Positions 57,344 through 64,000 of a stretch of 64,000 nt of DNA are shown piece by piece. Position 1 is the stretch's first letter, and each line of letters begins with the position of its first letter. A program made the position numbers and the translations under genes. The stretch is taken from NCBI GenBank assembly GCA_001657395.1, contig LYSY01000001.1, positions 372,001 to 436,000 of the forward strand, given 5' to 3'. This DNA is from Rhodospirillales bacterium BBD 1991-14 (lineage in GTDB: Bacteria; Pseudomonadota; Alphaproteobacteria; Kiloniellales; Kiloniellaceae). The notes below the pieces were generated by a model that searched no databases, was not told where the DNA came from, and worked only from the letters and a program-made list of their open reading frames with translations.

Positions 57344-58434
57344 GTATTGCGGGCCCGCGCCCCGAAGACCACCAGCAGCAGCAGAAACAGCGCCGTCAGG
57401 GCGAGGGAGAAACGCAGCCCCGCCGCCTCCGCCAGGAAGCCCACCCAGGCCGGGCCCAGCAGCGAGCCGCTGTAGCCCGCAGTGGCCACGGCGGCGATGC
57501 CGCTGCCGTGGCCGATGTCCCGGCGGCTGCCGCCGAGGGAAAAGAGGATGGGCACGATGTTGGCAACGCCGAGGCCGATCAACGCATAGCCCGCGAGAGC
57601 GAGCGGAACCGCGCCTGCTGCAAGCGCAAGGGCGTAGCCCAGGACCGCGGCAACCGCGCTGACCCGCAGCACCCGCACCCGTCCATGCCGGGCCACGACC
57701 CGGTCGCCCAGAAGACGGCCCGCCGCCATGGCCGCGGAAAAGACGCCGAAGCCGAGCGCGGCGGTACTGGCGCCGGTGTTCATGACCTCACGCAGATAGA
57801 CAGCCGACCAGTCGAACATCGCCCCCTCGCAGACAAAGGCGATAAAGGCGAAGGCGGCCACCAGCCAGAGCGGGCGCGGCGGCAGCGCGATGAGGCGCGC
57901 TTCGCTTTCCGCGCCCCGGGCATCGGCGAGCAGCGGCCGCAGGGCAATCAGCGCCGCAGGCAGGAGCACGACTGCCGCGCCGGGAAGGAGGTGCTGCAGG
58001 CCGCCGCCGAGGGCATAGACGATGGCGGCCGCACCGGCGCCGGTCATGCCGCCGATGCTGAAGAAGGCGTGCAGCGAAGACAGGATCGGCCGCTCGAGCC
58101 CGCGCTCGACCGTAACCCCCTGCGCATTCATGCTGACGTCCATCAGGCCGTTGGCGAAGCCGATGACGACAGCGACAAGGAGAAGCTCGGAGAGCGATCC
58201 GGCAAGCAGCACCAGAGGCAGGGAGAGGCAGAACCCCAGGGCGCTGAAGCCGAGGACCAGGCGGCTGCCGAAGCGGTCGATCTTCGGGCCGCCGAACAGC
58301 ATGGCCAGGATCGAGCCGAAAGCAAAACACAACAGCGCCAGTCCCAGGTCGCCGTCATCGAGAGCAAGCCGTTGCTTGATCTGCGGAATCGCCGAAGCCC
58401 AGCAGCCGATCAGGGTGCCGTTGATGAAGAACAC
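57340..58434 (-). CDS. MFS transporter
   Basis: A 364-residue major facilitator with about 12 segments; GGPKIDRFGSRLVLG is the cytoplasmic loop 2-3 motif and GDRVVARHGRVRVL its repeat in the second half. It resembles the bacterial FucP/YbjJ-like group that starts close to FFINGTLIGCWASAIP. GTG 58434 is the first conventional start, but the frame continues upstream for 17 codons to an ATC at 58485, which has AGGAGG 7 bases before it. That ATC may be the true start. Substrate unknown. Confidence 0.82.
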   Translation of the reverse strand: MFFINGTLIGCWASAIPQIKQRLALDDGDLGLALLCFAFGSILAMLFGGPKIDRFGSRLVLGFSALGFCLSLPLVLLAGSLSELLLVAVVIGFANGLMDVSMNAQGVTVERGLERPILSSLHAFFSIGGMTGAGAAAIVYALGGGLQHLLPGAAVVLLPAALIALRPLLADARGAESEARLIALPPRPLWLVAAFAFIAFVCEGAMFDWSAVYLREVMNTGASTAALGFGVFSAAMAAGRLLGDRVVARHGRVRVLRVSAVAAVLGYALALAAGAVPLALAGYALIGLGVANIVPILFSLGGSRRDIGHGSGIAAVATAGYSGSLLGPAWVGFLAEAAGLRFSLALTALFLLLLVVFGARARNT

Positions 58435-58546
58435 CGCGGTGATGGACTGGCGGGCGCGGGTGACGGCTTGCGGGGCTTGAAGGATGTGGACGCCTCCTGC
58501 AAAGCGACGTCGGCGCCCGGGCGCTCGTGGTGAAGACCTCTGTCTG

Positions 58547-59077
58547 TCAGCCCGTCGCGGAACGCCGCGCAGAATGCTGTTCAGAATGGTGCAGCTGCTT
58601 TTCCATCTCTGCTGCGGGAATGAAAAGGCCGCCGCCGGTTTTCCAGTGGCGGTGCCGCAGCACCCGGTAGCCCTGGGACTCGTAGAAGGGCAGACCGACG
58701 AGGCTGGCGCCTATGGAGACGCGGTGGTGGCCCATCGCCCGGATCGCCGTCTCAGCACGCTGGAGCAGCAGGCGGCCGATGCCCAGACGCGCCCAATCGG
58801 GATCGACATAAAGGCCCCGAACCTCGTGGTCCTTGCGCGAGCAGAAGGCGACGATACCCGCCTTGCGGTTGACCGCGACTTCGAAGATCTCCTCGTCCTC
58901 GATCATCGCCGCGCCATAGCGCTCGGAGGTGTTGCCGCTGGCCCAGCTCTCCAACTGCGCATCGCTGTAGACGCGGCGCCCCAGGGTCAGGATGGCGCGC
59001 TGATGCACCCGCAACAAAGCCTCTCCGTCATTCGGAGTGCCGGGGCGCAGCCGGTAGCCGGGAAAGAATCGCTTCAT
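58547..59077 (-). CDS. GNAT family N-acetyltransferase
   Basis: A 176-residue acetyltransferase. VRGLYVDPDWARLGIGRLLL contains the acetyl-CoA loop (R/Q-x-x-G-x-A/G pattern), and GLPFYESQGYRVL is the C-terminal substrate motif. FCSRKDHEVRGLYVDP is the typical central strand. The last ~25 residues are an extra charged tail. Substrate unknown; upstream of the MFS gene on the same strand. Confidence 0.85.
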   Translation of the reverse strand: MKRFFPGYRLRPGTPNDGEALLRVHQRAILTLGRRVYSDAQLESWASGNTSERYGAAMIEDEEIFEVAVNRKAGIVAFCSRKDHEVRGLYVDPDWARLGIGRLLLQRAETAIRAMGHHRVSIGASLVGLPFYESQGYRVLRHRHWKTGGGLFIPAAEMEKQLHHSEQHSARRSATG

Positions 59078-59128
59078 GCCCTGGAGGCTAGGAAAGCCTT
59101 ACAAGCCTGACAAGGAGGATTTGGCTGC

Positions 59129-59836
59129 TCAGCCTTCCCCGGTTTCCGCGCGGTAGCGCGCCAGGGTTTCCTCATTAGGCGGATAGAGGCCGGGCAGTTT
59201 CGCGCCATGGCCGACTTCGCGCATGATCCAGGCCTCCAGGCGTTCCTGTTCAAGGCCCAGATCGGCGACCTCCCGGATCAAGGCTTGGGGAACGACCACG
59301 GCACCGTCGCGATCCGCCACGATCAGGTCGTTCGGGAAGACGGCGACGCCGCCACAGGCAATGGGATCCTGCCAGCCGACGAAGGTCAGCCCGGTGACCG
59401 ACGACGGCGCTGCGATACCGTCGCACCAGATCGGCAGACCGCTGGCCTCAACGCCCTCCAGATCCCGCAGAACGCCGTCGGTGACCAACGCTTCGACCCC
59501 GCGCTTGTGCATCCGCGCGCAGAGAATGTCGCCGAAGATCCCGGCGTCCTGGACACCCATGGCATTGACCACGGTGATCACGCCTTCCGGCATTTCTTCG
59601 ATGGCGGCTCGCGTGGACGTGGGGGAGGACCAGGAGGCCGGTGTCGCCAGGTCCTCGCGGGCCGGAACGAACCGCAACGTGAAGGCAGGCCCGACGCGGC
59701 GTCTGCGCGCGTCGACCAGGGGCTTTGCGCCGCGCAGCCAGACGTTGCGCAGCCCTTTCTTCAAGAGGATCGTCGTGATCGTCGCTGACGAGATCTGGGT
59801 GTAGACGTCGTGCAGGGCCGGGTCGAGCGCAGTCAA
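59129..59836 (-). CDS. RraA/HMG-aldolase family protein
   Basis: A 235-residue protein of the RraA-like fold. AVVTDGVLRDLEGVEASGLPI-type sequence (VTDGVLRDL) and DLIVADRDGAVVVP are landmarks; GxxxxxRDxxD-type aldolase residues are present. The fold is used by 4-hydroxy-4-methyl-2-oxoglutarate aldolase and by RNase E inhibitor RraA; at 235 residues the former class is closer. TTG start after AGGGGGGA. Downstream of the gamma-glutamyltransferase gene on the same strand, 49 bases apart. Confidence 0.8.
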   Translation of the reverse strand: MTALDPALHDVYTQISSATITTILLKKGLRNVWLRGAKPLVDARRRRVGPAFTLRFVPAREDLATPASWSSPTSTRAAIEEMPEGVITVVNAMGVQDAGIFGDILCARMHKRGVEALVTDGVLRDLEGVEASGLPIWCDGIAAPSSVTGLTFVGWQDPIACGGVAVFPNDLIVADRDGAVVVPQALIREVADLGLEQERLEAWIMREVGHGAKLPGLYPPNEETLARYRAETGEG

Positions 59837-59885
59837 GGAATCCCCCCTTGGTCCGGTTTCGTTAAGGGGCTCAGCAGCCCCGGAC

Positions 59886-61487
59886 TCAGTACCCCAGGGC
59901 GCAGCCGTCCTTGCGCGGGTCGGAGCCGCCGGCCAGGGTGCCGGCCTCCCAGTCGATCTGGATCGCCTGGCTGCCGCCGATCGGTTTCGGCGGTTCGCAG
60001 AAACGATGGCCCATGTCTTCGAGCGTCGAGAGGATCTCCTGCGGCACGCCGCTTTCCGCCTCGACCTCGGTCGCGCCTTCGCCGGGCAGGGCGAAGATGC
60101 GCGGCATGTCCATGGACTGCTGCACGTCCAGGCCGAAGTCCAGGAGATTGGTGAGCAGGCGGGCGTGGCCGGCCGCCTGATAGTGGCCGCCCATGACGCC
60201 GAAGGGCATGACCGCGCGCCCGTCCTTGACCATCATGCCGGGGATGATGGTGTGCATGGGCCGCTTGCGCGGTGCGATGCAGTTGGGATGCGCGGGATCG
60301 ACGGAGAAGGCGCCGCCGCGGTTCTGCAGCACCACCCCGCTCTTGGGGCCGGTGATGCCGCTGCCGAAGGAGTTGAAGGTCGAGTTGATGAAACTGACCG
60401 CGTTGCGGTCCTTGTCGACGACGCTCAGGTAGACGGTATCGGCGTGGGCCGCGACCGGCGCCGGGGCGGGGGCGGCGCTCGCCCGCCGGGGATCGATGCG
60501 CCCGCGCAGCTCCGCGGCATAGTCTTCGGAGAGCAGGTGCTCTACAGGAACCTCGGCCTGCGCCGGGTCGGCAAGATGGGCATCGCGTTCCTGGTAGGCC
60601 AGGCGCATGGCCTCGATCTCCAGATGCAGGCGTTCCGCCGTGAACTCACCCAGGCTGGCGAGATCGTAGCCCGCAAGAATGTTGAGGATCAGAAGTGCGA
60701 TGACGCCCTGGCCATTGGGCGGGCATTGGACAATGTCGAAGCCGCGATAGTTTGATTTGATCGGCTCGACGTACTCGCCTTCGGCCTCTGCGAAGTCCGC
60801 CAGGCTGTGCAGGCCGCCGAGCGCGTTCAGATGGCCCACGAGGTCCTCGGCGATCACGCCCTTGTAGAAGGCGTCGCGGCCTTCCCTGGCGATCAGTTCC
60901 ATGCTGGCGGCGAGCGCCGGCTGGCGGTGGACCTTGCCGAGACCGGGGGGCTTGCCGCCGGGAAGGAAGATCCCTGCAGTCGCCGGATCGTGCGAAAGGG
61001 TCTCGATCTCGCTGTCCCAGTCGGTGGCGACACGCTCTGTAATCGCATAGCCGTCGCGCGCGAAGCGGATCGCCGGCTGCAGCATGTCGCCCAGGCTGCG
61101 GGTGCCGTGGTCGCGCAGCAACCGGTCCCAGGCATCGATGGACCCGGGAACCGTCACCGAGTGGGGACTGTAGCGCTCGAGCGTGTCTATGCCCTGCTCG
61201 GCATACCAGGCTGCCGTCGCTGCGGCCGGCGCGCGGCCGGAGCCGTTGAACGCGACGACCTCGGCGCTGCCGCGCGGCGCATAGAGGACAAAACAGTCGC
61301 CGCCGATGCCGGTCGATTCCGGCTCCACCACACCCTGTACCGCGCAGGCGGCAACGGCGGCATCCATGGCGTTGCCGCCCTCCTGCAGCACATTGATCGC
61401 GGTCAGCGTCGCCAGGCTGTGGGAGGTCGCCGCCATGCCGTTCAGCGAGCGGGCGACCGAGCGGCCGGCGAGTTCCAGATTGCGCAT
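59886..61487 (-). CDS. Gamma-glutamyltransferase family protein
   Basis: A 533-residue Ntn hydrolase precursor. T351 in ADTVYLSVVDKD is the autoprocessing nucleophile that begins the small subunit. NAMDAAVAA, PESTGIGGDCFVLY and NSTFNSFGSG are family motifs. There is no signal peptide, so unlike enteric Ggt it is probably cytoplasmic; such homologues cleave gamma-glutamyl amides or act on other substrates. GGGAGG lies upstream of ATG 61487. Confidence 0.88.
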   Translation of the reverse strand: MRNLELAGRSVARSLNGMAATSHSLATLTAINVLQEGGNAMDAAVAACAVQGVVEPESTGIGGDCFVLYAPRGSAEVVAFNGSGRAPAAATAAWYAEQGIDTLERYSPHSVTVPGSIDAWDRLLRDHGTRSLGDMLQPAIRFARDGYAITERVATDWDSEIETLSHDPATAGIFLPGGKPPGLGKVHRQPALAASMELIAREGRDAFYKGVIAEDLVGHLNALGGLHSLADFAEAEGEYVEPIKSNYRGFDIVQCPPNGQGVIALLILNILAGYDLASLGEFTAERLHLEIEAMRLAYQERDAHLADPAQAEVPVEHLLSEDYAAELRGRIDPRRASAAPAPAPVAAHADTVYLSVVDKDRNAVSFINSTFNSFGSGITGPKSGVVLQNRGGAFSVDPAHPNCIAPRKRPMHTIIPGMMVKDGRAVMPFGVMGGHYQAAGHARLLTNLLDFGLDVQQSMDMPRIFALPGEGATEVEAESGVPQEILSTLEDMGHRFCEPPKPIGGSQAIQIDWEAGTLAGGSDPRKDGCALGY

Positions 61488-61706
61488 AGGTACATGATCC
61501 TCCCGGGAACGTTGCCCGACAAGAACCATGCGCTCGCCGCAGGGCGGCCGCAACAGCGGCTGCCAGGTGCCGGCAGGTGGAATGGTCAGCAGGCCAATTG
61601 ATCGATCGGTTTCCTATCATGTAGCCCGACCGCCCCGGCTTGGGAAGCCTTCTGTCCCGGCAGCGCGAAGCCTCTCGGGCCATGAGCCCAAATCGTTGCT
61701 GCGGCC

Positions 61707-61738
61707 TTGACCTTCCAGTCACTGGAAGCCCCAGATCT
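61707..61738 (+). promoter_or_regulatory. CueR-type MerR promoter of the copper ATPase
   Basis: TTGACC (61707-61712) is the -35. The palindrome CTTCCAGT-C-ACTGGAAG (61712-61728) lies in an over-long 19-20-base spacer before a -10-like CAGATC/AGATCT. This is the layout and half-site sequence of CueR operators. No merR-family gene is seen in the window. Confidence 0.75.
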
Positions 61739-61771
61739 TGGTGTATGAAACCAGACTCTGGAGCGCGCGCG

Positions 61772-64000
<2,229 letters not shown>

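Overview
The window is a GC-rich, densely coding stretch of a bacterial chromosome. The gene content points to an alphaproteobacterium, most likely a Rhodospirillales-type lineage. The main evidence is a Caulobacter-type D-xylose dehydrogenase beside an XylFHG importer, a cytoplasmic SoeABC sulfite dehydrogenase with a TauE/SafE exporter, a PlcP/Agt-like lipid-remodelling pair, an ArsR-methyltransferase fusion ahead of metF-metH, and a lysine-rich histone-H1-like protein. This placement is inferred from gene content; no rRNA or tRNA is present to anchor it. I saw no insertion sequence, prophage, CRISPR array or integrase, so the window reads as core or accessory metabolic chromosome.

Layout. 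Positions 0.3-2.6 kb: a translationally coupled operon (DUF3047 secreted protein, di-iron ferritin-like protein, TIGR04283 glycosyltransferase). 2.9-6.0 kb: a TTC38-like TPR protein, a secreted VWA/DUF1194 protein and a small possible winged-helix protein. 6.1-11.8 kb: a phosphorus-related neighbourhood with a phosphonate operon (2H phosphoesterase DUF1045, HD oxygenase, phnN) behind a good Pho-box candidate, a PstS-like binding protein, and a metallophosphoesterase plus GT4 glycosyltransferase that resemble PlcP-Agt. 11.8-14.6 kb: a cysteine-rich secreted orphan, an SMP-30/gluconolactonase and a leucine-carboxyl-methyltransferase-type enzyme.

Positions 14.7-35.1 kb form a carbohydrate block with three ABC importers: an Rbs-type system on the minus strand, a Mal/Ugp-type system on the plus strand, and XylFHG with D-xylose dehydrogenase. 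An aldo/keto reductase, a lactonase-like amidohydrolase and a membrane histidine kinase lie among them. In each importer the binding-protein gene is followed by a strong GC hairpin, which would explain surplus binding protein over the other subunits. A pentapeptide-repeat protein and an FG-GAP/ASPIC-UnbV lipoprotein sit before xylF.

Positions 36.2-42.8 kb: soeA-soeB-soeC, a TSUP permease and a TIGR02186 protein, a sulfite oxidation and export operon. 42.9-47.1 kb: osmoregulated periplasmic glucan genes opgD/G and opgH, with a 181-residue ORF between them. 47.5-51.2 kb: PRC-barrel, DUF481 outer-membrane, histone-like and patatin proteins. 51.3-57.3 kb: the methionine cycle (ArsR-methyltransferase regulator with a palindromic operator over its promoter, metF, metH) and a small unknown protein. 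57.3-61.5 kb: an MFS transporter with a possible ATC start, a GNAT acetyltransferase, an RraA-family protein and a gamma-glutamyltransferase. From 61.7 kb to the edge: a CueR-type promoter and a copper P-type ATPase cut off by the window end.

Short intergenic tandem duplications of 13-15 bp recur at four places, which may be a lineage habit of replication slippage.
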